Shown one piece after another: positions 8,795 to 17,727 of a stretch of DNA of 64,000 nucleotides. Positions within the stretch are counted from its first letter, which is position 1. Every line of letters begins with the position of its first letter. The notes beneath the pieces were generated by a model, which saw only the letters and a list, made by a program, of their open reading frames with translations, made no database searches and had not been told where the DNA came from. A program made the position numbers and the translations under genes. The DNA comes from Thermohalobaculum sp039822785 (GTDB taxonomy: Bacteria; Pseudomonadota; Alphaproteobacteria; Rhodobacterales; Rhodobacteraceae): assembly GCA_039822785.1 (NCBI GenBank), contig JBCBMO010000007.1:62001-126000 (forward strand). Reading direction: 5' to 3'.

Positions 8795-10081
8795 TCAGGC
8801 CGCCGCGAGGCCGAAGGCGTCGTGGAGAGCCTGGACGGCCAATTCCATGTACTTGCGGTCGATCAGGACCGAAACCTTGATCTCGGAGGTGGTGATGACC
8901 TTGATGTTCACGCCTTCGGTCGCCAGCGCCGCGAACATCTTTTGCGCCACGCCTGCGTGGCTGCGCATCCCGATCCCGACGACCGAGACCTTGGCCACAC
9001 CATCGTCGACCAGCATGTCCTGATGGCCGATGGGCGGCTCGGCTCCCTCCAGCGCCACACGGGCCTTGTCGACCTCGCCGGCAGCGCAGCTAAAGGTCAT
9101 GTCGGTCATCCCGTCCGCGCCGATGTTCTGGACGATCATGTCGACGTTCACCCCCGCCTCAGCGAGGGGGCCGAAGATCGAGGCGGCCACGCCCGGCCGG
9201 TCGGGGACCTTGACCAGGGTCACCTTCGCCTCGTCGCGGGAGTAGGCGATGCCGGAGACGACGTTCTGTTCCATCAGTTCCTCCTCGCTGCAGACCAGCG
9301 TGCCGGGGTCGTCGGAGAAGGACGACCGCACCATCAGCCGGACGCGGTAGTTCATGGCGAGCTCGACCGAGCGGGTCTGCAGCACCTTCGCGCCGAGGGA
9401 CGCGAGCTCCAGCATCTCCTCATAGCCGATGCGCTCCAGCTTGCGCGCGCGCCGTTCGATCCGCGGGTCGGTGGTGTAGACGCCGTCCACGTCAGTGTAG
9501 ATATCGCAGCGCTCGGCCCCCAGCGCCGCCGCCAAGGCGACGGCGGAGGTGTCGGAGCCGCCCCGCCCCAGCGTCGCGATCCGATTGTCCGGCCCCAGCC
9601 CCTGGAAGCCGGAGACCACCGCATGCAGCCCCTCGCCAAACTTGCGCACCAGCGCCTCGGTCTCGATCGCCTCGATCCGGGCGGCGCCATGGGCGGCGGA
9701 GCAGCGGATGGGGATCTGCCATCCCTGCCAGGACCGCGCCGGCACGCCCAACTGCTGCAGCGTCAGGGCCATCAGCCCCGCGGTCACCTGCTCGCCGGAG
9801 GCGACGACCGCATCGTATTCCCGCGCATCAAACAAACCGTAGCCGTTATCACCCGCGCCGCGCGCAGCGCCCTCGACGAAGCCCACGAGCTTGTTGGTCT
9901 CGCCCGACATGGCGGAGACGACCACCGCCACGTCGTAGCCCGCCTCCACCTCTGCCGCGACCTTGCGGGCGGCCGCCCGGATACGGTCCAGATCGGCGAC
10001 CGAGGTGCCGCCGAACTTCATCACCAGGCGCGGTGCGGCGCGGTGCTGATCGGTCGGGGCGGCAGAGGCGTGGTCGGTCAT
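8795..10081 (-). CDS. lysC: aspartate kinase
   Basis: Phosphorylates aspartate, the first step to lysine, threonine, methionine and diaminopimelate. 428 aa. The kinase motif KFGGTSVAD comes about 22 residues in, and the C-terminal 170 residues hold two ACT regulatory domains (VTLVKVPDRPGVAASIFG and VSVVGIGMRSHAGVAQKMF). The start at 10081 adds about 20 residues ahead of the usual LVMKFGGTS; an ATG at 10021 would remove the leading residues entirely. It is upstream of ptsP with a 124-bp gap, so they may be cotranscribed. Feedback inhibition through the ACT domains is expected. Confidence 0.95.
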   Translation of the reverse strand: MTDHASAAPTDQHRAAPRLVMKFGGTSVADLDRIRAAARKVAAEVEAGYDVAVVVSAMSGETNKLVGFVEGAARGAGDNGYGLFDAREYDAVVASGEQVTAGLMALTLQQLGVPARSWQGWQIPIRCSAAHGAARIEAIETEALVRKFGEGLHAVVSGFQGLGPDNRIATLGRGGSDTSAVALAAALGAERCDIYTDVDGVYTTDPRIERRARKLERIGYEEMLELASLGAKVLQTRSVELAMNYRVRLMVRSSFSDDPGTLVCSEEELMEQNVVSGIAYSRDEAKVTLVKVPDRPGVAASIFGPLAEAGVNVDMIVQNIGADGMTDMTFSCAAGEVDKARVALEGAEPPIGHQDMLVDDGVAKVSVVGIGMRSHAGVAQKMFAALATEGVNIKVITTSEIKVSVLIDRKYMELAVQALHDAFGLAAA

Positions 10082-10218
10082 GGGAGCGGTCGGTCCGAAA
10101 CGGGCGCCCGTTGCGGCGCGCGGGGTCTTGAGGCGACGGCCGCTATAGGCGCCCCGCGCCCGCGGAGCAAGAAAGGCGCAGGCGGGCCACAAAGATCCCC
10201 CCACTTCGCTGCGAGCGA

Positions 10219-10692
10219 TCAGTCGTCGCGCTCTTGCCACCAGGGCAGCGGCGTGACCGGGATCTCCTCCTCGGCTAGCGCCTTGGCCTCCTCGGCGGTC
10301 GCCTCGCCGAGGATGGGGCGGGCAGGTGCCTCGCCCTCGTGGATCCGCCGTGCCTCCGCCGCGAAACCGCGGCCCACGTTGTCGGAAATGCTCTCGAGGT
10401 GGCGGCGCAGTGCGGCGAGGTCAGGCCCCGCCCCCTGGGCCATCGGCAGGGCGGCCTGGCGGGGGGCCGGCAGACGCGAGCGCTCCGGCCGCACCTCCGC
10501 GGTCGCGGGCAGTGCCGCCTTCTGCCGCGCGGGGCTCACCGAGGGTGCCATCAGCGCTTTCTCGACCGCCGTGCTGCCGCAGACCGCACAGCTCACATGC
10601 CCGGCTGCCTTCAGCGCATCGAAGGTGTCGCCGGAGTCGAACCAGCTCTCGAAGGTATGGCCATGCGCGCAGCGCAGCGCGAAGCGGATCAT
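10219..10692 (-). CDS. DUF1178 family protein
   Basis: 157 aa, conserved in alphaproteobacteria, function unknown. The N-terminus MIRFALRCAHGHTFESWF and the CAVCGS element are typical; Cys8, Cys36 and Cys39 with nearby His suggest a zinc-ribbon-like knuckle. The middle is a basic, Pro/Ala-rich linker and the C-terminus is acidic, ending in VTPLPWWQERDD. The start follows GAGGAGG with good spacing. It precedes aspartokinase by 137 bp on the same strand. Confidence 0.85.
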   Translation of the reverse strand: MIRFALRCAHGHTFESWFDSGDTFDALKAAGHVSCAVCGSTAVEKALMAPSVSPARQKAALPATAEVRPERSRLPAPRQAALPMAQGAGPDLAALRRHLESISDNVGRGFAAEARRIHEGEAPARPILGEATAEEAKALAEEEIPVTPLPWWQERDD

Positions 10693-10914
10693 CGGCTTAC
10701 CTCCTCACTCGCCCACTTACTCGCCCAGCCCCAGGCCGTGCAGCCACGGTAGCCTGTTCTACGCAGATAGCAGGCGTCCCCTTGTGTAAAGAGTGCGTCT
10801 TGAAAACTGCTTAGCGGAAGACCGCGGCGCCCGGACGCCGTATCAACTGAGCAGAGGCCGCGCCCGATGCATCGAAGGAGACGAAGCGGGGCACGCCGGA
10901 CAGGACACGCCACG

Positions 10915-12258
10915 ATGCTTAAGACAGTGTGGAACACCCTTGTCCCCGGCATATTCGCCGCCGCGGCCGCGCTGACCGCCGATCAGCTGGTCGGCGATCT
11001 CTATGTCGTCGCCTTCGCCGCCGCCGTCGGTGCCGTCGCCGGCGCCATGATGCAGGAGCGCGACGACCCACCCCCCACGGCCGAGGAGGACCGGCCACCC
11101 AGCCCGACGGAACCGGCGGAGGAACCCGGGGCCCTGCCGCTCGGCCTGGGGCGGGTCCTGCTGGAACGTATGCCCCTGGGGATCATCCTAGTCTCCGCCA
11201 GCGGCACCATCCTCTTCATCAATCCCACGGCCCGCAGCCTGTTTGGCCGCCTTGGCGATGTCGGCATCGGCGTGCAGGCGCTGCGGGCGCCGCGCCTGCT
11301 GGAGGCGATCGAGGAAGTGCGCATGAGCGGCAGCCCGGTCGAGGCGGACTTTACGTTGCAACGGGCGCGGACGCTGAATCTGTGCAGCCATGTGGTCTCG
11401 CTCGACCAAGGCGGCGGCGCTGCCCGCCCCACGCTGCCCGAACAGCAGCCGGACGTCCTGGTCGCGATCGAGGATCGCACCCAGGCGCGCCAGGCGGAGG
11501 AGTTGCACCGCGACTTCATCGCCAACGCGAGCCATGAGCTGAAGACGCCCCTCGCCGCGCTCTCCGGGCTGATCGAGACGCTGCTGGGCCATGCCCGCGA
11601 CGACCCCGAAGCGCATGAGCGTTTCCTGCCGATGATGGACACCCAGACCGAGCGGATGCGCCATCTGGTCGAGGATCTGATGTCGCTCAACCGCATCGAG
11701 ATCAACGAACGCTCCCAGCCGCGCGAGGCGCAGCCCATCGCGCGGATCGTCTGGGAGGTGGTGGATACCCTGCTCCCCCTGGCGAGTGCGGAGGGGTCGG
11801 TGATTTCCTGCCCCCCGGCGACCGACAGCCCGCTCGTGCCAGGCGCACGCTCCGAGCTGTCGCAGGTCTTCGTCAATCTCATCGAGAACGCGCTGAAATA
11901 CGGCGGCGCCGGGACGACGGTCGAGGTCTCGATGAAGCGTGGCGCCAGCCGACGTCCCGGCATGGTCGGCATCGCGGTGCGCGACGACGGGCCTGGCATC
12001 GCCCGCGAGCACCTGCCGCGGCTGACGGAGCGTTTCTACAGGGTTTCGGTCTCCCGCTCCCGCGAGCGAGGAGGCACGGGTCTGGGCCTGGCCATCGTGA
12101 AACACATCATCAATCGCCACCGCGGTACGCTGGAAATCGAGAGCGCGCCTGAGGAGGGAAGCACCTTTACGGTGTGGCTTCCGTTGCACGACGCGACGGC
12201 GGAGAGCGGCGCGGAAAACGGCACGAATTGGGACACTGCGCAGAACGCGGCCCAGTGA
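10915..12258 (+). CDS. phoR: phosphate regulon sensor histidine kinase PhoR
   Basis: Sensor kinase partner of PhoB, 447 aa. Two hydrophobic segments near the N-terminus (about 10-45) anchor it, and a PAS-like region follows (MPLGIILVSASGTILFINPTA). The HisKA H-box is ANASHELKTPL, then come the N-box (NLIENALKYGG), G1 (DDGPGIA), the F-box region (ERFYRV) and G2 (GTGLGLAIVKHI). The periplasmic loop is minimal, as in PhoR, so it probably reads the state of Pst/PhoU rather than phosphate. The start at 10915 is taken at the hydrophobic N-terminus. It heads phoR-pstSCAB-phoU-phoB. Confidence 0.93.
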   Translation: MLKTVWNTLVPGIFAAAAALTADQLVGDLYVVAFAAAVGAVAGAMMQERDDPPPTAEEDRPPSPTEPAEEPGALPLGLGRVLLERMPLGIILVSASGTILFINPTARSLFGRLGDVGIGVQALRAPRLLEAIEEVRMSGSPVEADFTLQRARTLNLCSHVVSLDQGGGAARPTLPEQQPDVLVAIEDRTQARQAEELHRDFIANASHELKTPLAALSGLIETLLGHARDDPEAHERFLPMMDTQTERMRHLVEDLMSLNRIEINERSQPREAQPIARIVWEVVDTLLPLASAEGSVISCPPATDSPLVPGARSELSQVFVNLIENALKYGGAGTTVEVSMKRGASRRPGMVGIAVRDDGPGIAREHLPRLTERFYRVSVSRSRERGGTGLGLAIVKHIINRHRGTLEIESAPEEGSTFTVWLPLHDATAESGAENGTNWDTAQNAAQ

Positions 12259-12378
12259 CGTAGCGTGAGGCTGAGGCGTGCCGTGAAGATCACGCCCCAT
12301 TCTAAAAAGTGTCACAAAAACGTTGCGCGCAAACGCTACCCGTCCGGCGTGCGCTCATGAAGGAGGCGCATGCTGAGT

Positions 12379-12399
12379 GGCACCTTTTAAGGGGGTGCC
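12379..12399 (+). repeat. hairpin in the pstS leader
   Basis: GGCACC and GGTGCC pair around a short loop containing CCTTTTAAGG, itself palindromic. It lies 36 bp before the pstS start codon and could be an mRNA structure or an operator; the sequence does not say which. Confidence 0.4.
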
Positions 12400-12434
12400 G
12401 AAGGCCAATATCCTTGAGATTGGAGAGAACACCC

Positions 12435-13424
12435 GTGACCAAGCTGAGCATTGGCGTGGCTGCTGCCGCCCTCGCCGTTGTGGGCATGGCCAGCGAGGCT
12501 GCCGCCCGCGACCAGATCCGCATCGTTGGTTCGTCGACCGTCTTCCCGTTTGCCACCGCCGTGGCCGAGAACTTCGGCAAGGCCGCTGGCTTCCCGACCC
12601 CGGTCGTCGAGTCGACCGGCTCGGGCGGTGGTCTGAAGCTGTTCTGCGCCGGCGTCGGCGCTGACCACCCGGACGTCACGAACGCCTCGCGCCGCATGAA
12701 GCCGAGCGAGTTCGACACCTGCCAGGCCAACGGTGTCACCGACGTCACCGAAGTCTTCGTCGGCTACGACGGCATTGTGGTCGCCAACTCGGTCGACGGC
12801 GCGCAGTTCGCCCTGACCCGCGAGCAGCTCTGCAAGGCGCTGGTTGCTGGCGCCATGGACCCGGCCCCATCCAACTGGACCGACGTCGATCCGTCGCTCC
12901 CGGCGATCGCCATCGAGGTTCTGGGCCCGCCGCCCTCCTCGGGCACCCGTGACGCCTTCGAAGAGCTCGCGCTCGAGGAAGGCTGCGAGGAAGCCGGTCT
13001 CGACATCGAGATCGAGATGCGTGACGACGGCGTCTACGTCGACGCTGGCGAGAACGACAACCTGATCGTGCAGAAGCTGCAGGCCAACCCGAACGCCGTC
13101 GGCGTCTTCGGCTACAGCTTCCTCGAGGAGAACGCCTCCGCGATCCAGGGTGCGACCGTGGGCGGCACCGAGCCGACCTTCGACAACATCCTGACCGGCG
13201 ACTACCCGCTGTCGCGGACGATGTACTTCTACGTGAAGAACCAGCACGTGGGCGTCATCCCGGGCATTATGGAGTACGTCGCTGAGTTCGTCTCGCAGGA
13301 CGCTTCGGCCAACGGCGGCTACCTGGTCGAGCGCGGCCTGATCCCGCTGGCCGACGAAGCGCACACCGACAACGCCGAGCAGGCGATGTCCCAGCGCAAG
13401 ATGACCAAGGACGTCCTGCAGTAA
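12435..13424 (+). CDS. pstS: periplasmic phosphate-binding protein PstS
   Basis: Captures inorganic phosphate for the PstCAB importer. 329 aa with a Sec signal peptide (TKLSIGVAAAALAVVGMASEAAA) and phosphate-binding loops in IVGSSTVFP, ESTGSGGG and PPSSGTRDAF. The start is GTG at 12435, preceded by GGAGAG; an upstream ATG-initiated frame would bury the signal peptide. The encoded protein is acidic and codon use is strongly biased, suggesting high expression. A single TGTCA half-site lies about 120 bp upstream, but no complete Pho box. Confidence 0.96.
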   Translation: MTKLSIGVAAAALAVVGMASEAAARDQIRIVGSSTVFPFATAVAENFGKAAGFPTPVVESTGSGGGLKLFCAGVGADHPDVTNASRRMKPSEFDTCQANGVTDVTEVFVGYDGIVVANSVDGAQFALTREQLCKALVAGAMDPAPSNWTDVDPSLPAIAIEVLGPPPSSGTRDAFEELALEEGCEEAGLDIEIEMRDDGVYVDAGENDNLIVQKLQANPNAVGVFGYSFLEENASAIQGATVGGTEPTFDNILTGDYPLSRTMYFYVKNQHVGVIPGIMEYVAEFVSQDASANGGYLVERGLIPLADEAHTDNAEQAMSQRKMTKDVLQ

Positions 13425-13447
13425 TCGCTGCACGTCCCTGACATCTG

Positions 13448-13471
13448 GGACGGGCGCCGCGGTGCCCGTCC
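13448..13471 (+). terminator. intercistronic hairpin after pstS
   Basis: A perfect 8-bp stem GGACGGGC / GCCCGTCC with an 8-nt loop, 24 bp after the pstS stop and without a T-tract. In pst operons such a hairpin often lowers downstream transcription or protects pstS mRNA, giving more binding protein than permease; that role here is inference. Confidence 0.6.
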
Positions 13472-13564
13472 TCTCCCACACCGAGCATCCGGGCATGCGC
13501 CACGCGCGACGTCCGGCCACTGGCGGCAACCGCCCCCGAGGTGGCCGCCCGACGGAGACCGACG

Positions 13565-14941
13565 ATGCTTCCGCTTACGCTCCTGACGATCGTCTTGATG
13601 TCGCTCGTCGCCTTCGCTCTCGGCCGCTCCCGCGCGCTGGCGAGCAGCGAGGGCAAGATCTCGAGCCTGCATTCCCGCCCATCCTATCACGGGATGTACA
13701 TGCTGCTCTGGGTGCTCTTGGCCGGTATCGGTGTTTTCATCGTTGCCGACATCCTCTTCTCGGCCTTCTTCACCAACCTGGTGATGGGCGCCATTCGCGA
13801 AGCGACGCCTGACCTGGCGCCGATCGCGCAGAGCCTGATCTACAGCGACGCGGTCAAGATCGCGGATGGCGGCCTGCCCTCGACCGAGGACGACCTGCGC
13901 CGCTCGATCGCCGAGACCTACAGCGGCTACGAGTTCTGGCGTCTGGGGCTGATCATCGTGGGCTCGCTCGGCGCTGCGGGTTACGCCTTCTGGCACACCT
14001 ACAACCAGGTCGCCCGCGACTTCCGCGCCCGCAACCGGGCCGAGCGGATCCTGCGCGGCATGCTCTGGACGGCGGCGACCATCGCGATCCTGACCACGAT
14101 CGGCATCGTGCTGTCGCTGATCTTCGAGACGCTGATCTTCTTCGCCAAGATCGGCTGGGACGTGCCGGCCTTCCTGCTGGGCACCACCTGGTCGCCCCTG
14201 TCGGGCGTGTCAGAGGGCGCGCTGGATCCGACCAAGGTCGGCGCCATCCCGCTGTTCCTGGGCACGATCATGGTGACGATCATCGCCATGTGCGTGGCGG
14301 TGCCGGTGGGTCTGTTCGCGGCGATCTACCTGGCGGACTTCGCGTCGAAGAAGACGCGGAGCTGGGCCAAGCCGCTGCTCGAGATCCTCGCGGGCGTGCC
14401 CACCGTGGTCTACGGCTACTTCGCCGTCGTCACCATCGCCCCGGCCATGCGCGGGTTCGGCGAGACGATCGGCATCTCCATCGCCTCGGAGAGTGCGCTG
14501 GCCGCGGGCGTGGTGATGGGGATCATGATCATCCCCTTCATCTCCTCGCTCTCGGACGACGTGATCAACTCGGTGCCGCAGAGCCTGCGTGACGGCTCCT
14601 ACGGCCTGGGTGCGACCAAGGCCGAGACCGTGCGGCGGGTCGTGCTGCCGGCGGCGCTGCCGGGTATCGTGTCGGCGGTCCTGCTCGGCACCTCGCGCGC
14701 CATCGGCGAGACGATGATCGTGGTGATGGCCGCCGGTCAGGGGGCCAACCTGACGATCAACCCGCTCGATGCGGTCACGACCGTGACGGTGCAGATCGTC
14801 ATGCTCATCACCGGCGACACCGAGGCAGCGACGGCGGCACCGCCGGCCTTCACCCTCGGCTTCACCCTGTTCTGCGTCACGCTGGCGCTCAACGTGGTCG
14901 CGCTGCGCGTCGTGCGCCGCTACCGCGAAATGTACGACTGA
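13565..14941 (+). CDS. pstC: phosphate ABC transporter permease PstC
   Basis: Inner-membrane permease of the phosphate importer, 458 aa. The N-terminal half carries two hydrophobic segments and a loop not found in the shorter E. coli protein but usual in alphaproteobacteria. The C-terminal half is the transport domain, with the ATPase-contact loop around DGSYGLGATKAETVRRVVLPAALPGI split as SYGLGATKAET and VLPAALPGI. The start at 13565 follows GGAG; a frame eight codons longer lacks a site. pstA follows by 13 bp. Confidence 0.95.
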   Translation: MLPLTLLTIVLMSLVAFALGRSRALASSEGKISSLHSRPSYHGMYMLLWVLLAGIGVFIVADILFSAFFTNLVMGAIREATPDLAPIAQSLIYSDAVKIADGGLPSTEDDLRRSIAETYSGYEFWRLGLIIVGSLGAAGYAFWHTYNQVARDFRARNRAERILRGMLWTAATIAILTTIGIVLSLIFETLIFFAKIGWDVPAFLLGTTWSPLSGVSEGALDPTKVGAIPLFLGTIMVTIIAMCVAVPVGLFAAIYLADFASKKTRSWAKPLLEILAGVPTVVYGYFAVVTIAPAMRGFGETIGISIASESALAAGVVMGIMIIPFISSLSDDVINSVPQSLRDGSYGLGATKAETVRRVVLPAALPGIVSAVLLGTSRAIGETMIVVMAAGQGANLTINPLDAVTTVTVQIVMLITGDTEAATAAPPAFTLGFTLFCVTLALNVVALRVVRRYREMYD

Positions 14942-14954
14942 GGGAGCGGGTGCC

Positions 14955-16793
14955 ATGACGAGCACGATCGACTTCACCGATCTTTCGGCCAAGCACACCT
15001 CGGACGAGACCAAGAAGCGCCTCAAACAGCGCTATTGGGCCGAGGTGCGGCTGAAGGCCTATGGCATGCTTGCCATCGCCTTCGCCGGGGCGGCGCTCTT
15101 GCTGCTGACCTCGACCATCGTCACCAAGACCACCTCGGTGGTCTACGAGTACTACGTGACGCTCGAAGCGCAGATCGAGGTGAGCGACCGCGATCAGGAG
15201 CGCTTGGCAGACCCCAACCCGCGCCTGCGGGCCAACCTGCGCCGCGTCGTCGGCGCGTCCCTGCAGGAAACGGTGCCGGGCGAGGTCGGCAGAGCCGAGC
15301 AGCGGGCCCTGGCGGGTCTGGTGTCCGGCGAGGCGGGCCTGGAGCTGGGCGATCTCGTCAAGGCCGATCCGTCGCTGATCGGGCAGACCATCAGCTTCGA
15401 CGCCCTGCTCGACGACAACACGCAGCTCTACCTCAAGGGCAGCTATGGGCGGCCGGAGACGATCAACAGTAGCGGCACCCTGACGCTCACGCCCGTCGAG
15501 GGTGAGGATGGTGTCGTCGAAGCGAAGGTCGGCCCCTCTGCCCTGACCGAGGTCTTCGAGGCACTCCGCGACCAGCGTCTGACGGAGGCTCAGCGCGCCC
15601 GCGCCGAGCAGCGCCGCCAGCAGAACGCCGTCGAGGTTTGGGAGCAGCGCCTGCTCGATGCGGAGACCGAAGAGGAACGGTCCGAGCTGGAAAGCCGGCT
15701 CGAAGCATCACGCTTCCAGCGCGATGCCGCCGCCAGCAAGGCCGACGGCCTGATGCAGCAGGCGACGGTGCGCCGCGAGATCACCTTCGAGATGGGCAAC
15801 CGCGACCCCAGCCTGTTCCTGCGGGCGGGCGAGGGGTGGATCAAGGCCACTGCCGTGGCCCGCGAATATGTGCGCGGCGAGTTCTTTGAGCCCATCGAGG
15901 GGGCCAGCTTCCCCGAGGGTGAGTGGTCGGCGCTCATGATGATGAGCCCGGAGATCGAACGGCCGATCGACGACCGCCAGGTCGTGTGGCTGGAGGATTT
16001 CTCCGACCGTGGCCTGATCGTCGAGAAGTTCAACTCGCGCATCCTGACGGTGTCCGACAGCGCCTCGGCGGAGCTGGCAGGCATCTGGGGCGCGCTGGTC
16101 GGCAGCTTCTGGACCATGATGGTCACCTTCCTGCTGGCCTTCCCGCTTGGCGTGATGGCCTCGATCTACCTGGAGGAGTTCGCGCCGAAGAACCGGACGA
16201 CCGACCTGATCGAGGTGAACATCAACAACCTCGCGGCGGTGCCCTCGATCGTGTTCGGTCTGCTTGGCCTCGCGATCTTCGTCGCCGGTATCGATGTCCA
16301 CATCTTCGGCTATGAGATCCAGATTGGCGGCTTCCTGCCCCGATCCTCTCCGCTGGCCGGTGGTGCCGTGCTTGCCCTGATGACCCTGCCGACGATCATC
16401 ATCGCGGGACGGGCCTCGATCCGGGCGGTGCCGCCCTCGATCCGCGACGCGGCCCTCGGCCTCGGCGCCTCGAAGCTGCAGACGGCGACACACCACGTGC
16501 TGCCGCTGGCGATGCCGGGCATCCTGACCGGCTCGATCATCGGCATGGCGCAGGCACTCGGCGAGACCGCGCCGCTGCTGCTGGTGGGCATGAACAGCTT
16601 TATCCAGGAACCGCCGGGCGACCCGCTGTCGCCCGGCAACGTGCTGCCGACCCTTATCTATCAGTGGAACAGCAACTCCGAGCGGCTGTTCGACGACAAG
16701 ACCGCCGCGGCGATCTCGGTGCTCCTGATCTTCCTTGTGATCATGAACGCCCTCGCCGTCCTACTTCGCAAACGCTTCGAGAGGCGCTGGTGA
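14955..16793 (+). CDS. pstA: phosphate ABC transporter permease PstA with large periplasmic insert
   Basis: Second permease of the phosphate importer. It is 612 aa, against roughly 280-300 in E. coli and about 430-450 in many alphaproteobacteria with the DUF3333-type N-terminus. A first membrane segment at 38-56 is followed by about 320 periplasmic residues, including a charged, heptad-like stretch at about 195-270 (RARAEQRRQQ...EEERSELESRLE) that should form a coiled coil. The normal transport domain starts near 378 and has its ATPase-contact loop in LGLGASKLQTATHHVL. The start follows GGAGCGGG. Its last base is the first base of the pstB start codon. Confidence 0.93.
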   Translation: MTSTIDFTDLSAKHTSDETKKRLKQRYWAEVRLKAYGMLAIAFAGAALLLLTSTIVTKTTSVVYEYYVTLEAQIEVSDRDQERLADPNPRLRANLRRVVGASLQETVPGEVGRAEQRALAGLVSGEAGLELGDLVKADPSLIGQTISFDALLDDNTQLYLKGSYGRPETINSSGTLTLTPVEGEDGVVEAKVGPSALTEVFEALRDQRLTEAQRARAEQRRQQNAVEVWEQRLLDAETEEERSELESRLEASRFQRDAAASKADGLMQQATVRREITFEMGNRDPSLFLRAGEGWIKATAVAREYVRGEFFEPIEGASFPEGEWSALMMMSPEIERPIDDRQVVWLEDFSDRGLIVEKFNSRILTVSDSASAELAGIWGALVGSFWTMMVTFLLAFPLGVMASIYLEEFAPKNRTTDLIEVNINNLAAVPSIVFGLLGLAIFVAGIDVHIFGYEIQIGGFLPRSSPLAGGAVLALMTLPTIIIAGRASIRAVPPSIRDAALGLGASKLQTATHHVLPLAMPGILTGSIIGMAQALGETAPLLLVGMNSFIQEPPGDPLSPGNVLPTLIYQWNSNSERLFDDKTAAAISVLLIFLVIMNALAVLLRKRFERRW

Positions 16794-17659
16794 TGACCGA
16801 GACCGATATGCAAAACGCGACCGCCACCGAGACCGAGAGTCAGAACGCCTCGGGCCTGAGCGACATCTCCCCGGTGCGCAGCGCCGAGCAGATCGCCGAA
16901 AGGGATATCAAGGTCCGCTGCCACGAGGTGGACGTCTTCTACGGCACGTCGCAGGCCATCAAGAAGGTCTCGATGGACATCGAGGACAAGGCGGTCACCG
17001 CCTTCATCGGTCCGTCGGGCTGCGGCAAGTCCACGTTCCTGCGCTGCATCAACCGCATGAACGACACGATCGACATCTGCCGCGTCGATGGCACGATCGA
17101 ACTGGATGGCGAGGACATCTACGATCAGGAAATCGACCCCGTGCAGCTGCGTGCCCGGGTAGGCATGGTGTTCCAGAAGCCGAACCCCTTCCCCAAGTCG
17201 ATCTACGAGAACGTCTCCTACGGGCCGAAGATCCACGGCCTGGCGGCAACCAAGGCGGATCTCGACGGCATCGTTGAGGCCTCGCTCAAGCGCGCCGCGC
17301 TTTGGGACGAGGTCAAGGATCGTCTCGACTCGCCGGGCACCGGCCTGTCGGGCGGTCAGCAGCAGCGCCTGTGCATCGCCCGCGCCGTGGCGACCGCGCC
17401 TGAGGTTCTGCTGATGGACGAGCCCTGCTCGGCCCTCGATCCGATCGCGACCGCACAGGTCGAGGAACTGATCGACGAGCTGCGCCAGTCCTACTCGGTG
17501 GTCATCGTGACCCACTCGATGCAGCAGGCAGCGCGCGTTTCGCAAAAGACGGCCTTCTTCCACCTCGGCAACATGCTCGAGTATGATGAGACCGGGAAGA
17601 TCTTCACGGCGCCGAGCCACGAGAAGACCCAGCAGTATATCACGGGTCGCTTCGGCTAA
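16793..17659 (+). CDS. pstB: phosphate ABC transporter ATP-binding protein PstB
   Basis: ATPase that drives phosphate import, 288 aa. Walker A is GPSGCGKST, the Q-loop lies in GMVFQKPNPFPKSIYENVSYG, the signature is LSGGQQQRLCIARA, Walker B is VLLMDEP and the switch His is in VIVTHSMQQA. The start at 16793 overlaps the pstA stop (TGATG), so translation is coupled. The first 45 residues before the nucleotide-binding fold are acidic and polar, and longer than in E. coli PstB. Confidence 0.96.
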   Translation: MTETDMQNATATETESQNASGLSDISPVRSAEQIAERDIKVRCHEVDVFYGTSQAIKKVSMDIEDKAVTAFIGPSGCGKSTFLRCINRMNDTIDICRVDGTIELDGEDIYDQEIDPVQLRARVGMVFQKPNPFPKSIYENVSYGPKIHGLAATKADLDGIVEASLKRAALWDEVKDRLDSPGTGLSGGQQQRLCIARAVATAPEVLLMDEPCSALDPIATAQVEELIDELRQSYSVVIVTHSMQQAARVSQKTAFFHLGNMLEYDETGKIFTAPSHEKTQQYITGRFG

Positions 17660-17681
17660 CGCAGGACCGACGTCTACCTCT

Positions 17682-17701
17682 CCCCGCCGGGTGAGGCGGG
17701 G
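17682..17701 (+). repeat. pstB-phoU intergenic hairpin
   Basis: CCCCGCC and GGCGGGG form a 7-bp stem around a 6-nt loop, 22 bp after the pstB stop. There is no T-tract, so it is more likely an mRNA-processing or stability element than a full terminator. Confidence 0.5.
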
Positions 17702-17727
17702 CGGGGCAGAGGGGACACCGCAGTCAA

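Noticed and set aside
7378..8880. A 500-codon plus-strand open frame opposite ptsP
   Set aside because: Composition is that of a shadow frame (Gly, His, Asp, Ala rich), with no ribosome-binding site or family resemblance.
8537..10789. A 750-codon plus-strand open frame across ptsP, lysC and DUF1178
   Set aside because: It runs through three recognised minus-strand genes and their gaps, has no domain, and reflects strong third-position GC bias.
12301..12345. Pho box upstream of pstS
   Set aside because: Only one TGTCA half-site is seen (GTGTCACAAAAA); the second direct repeat at the right distance is absent, so I do not call a full Pho box.
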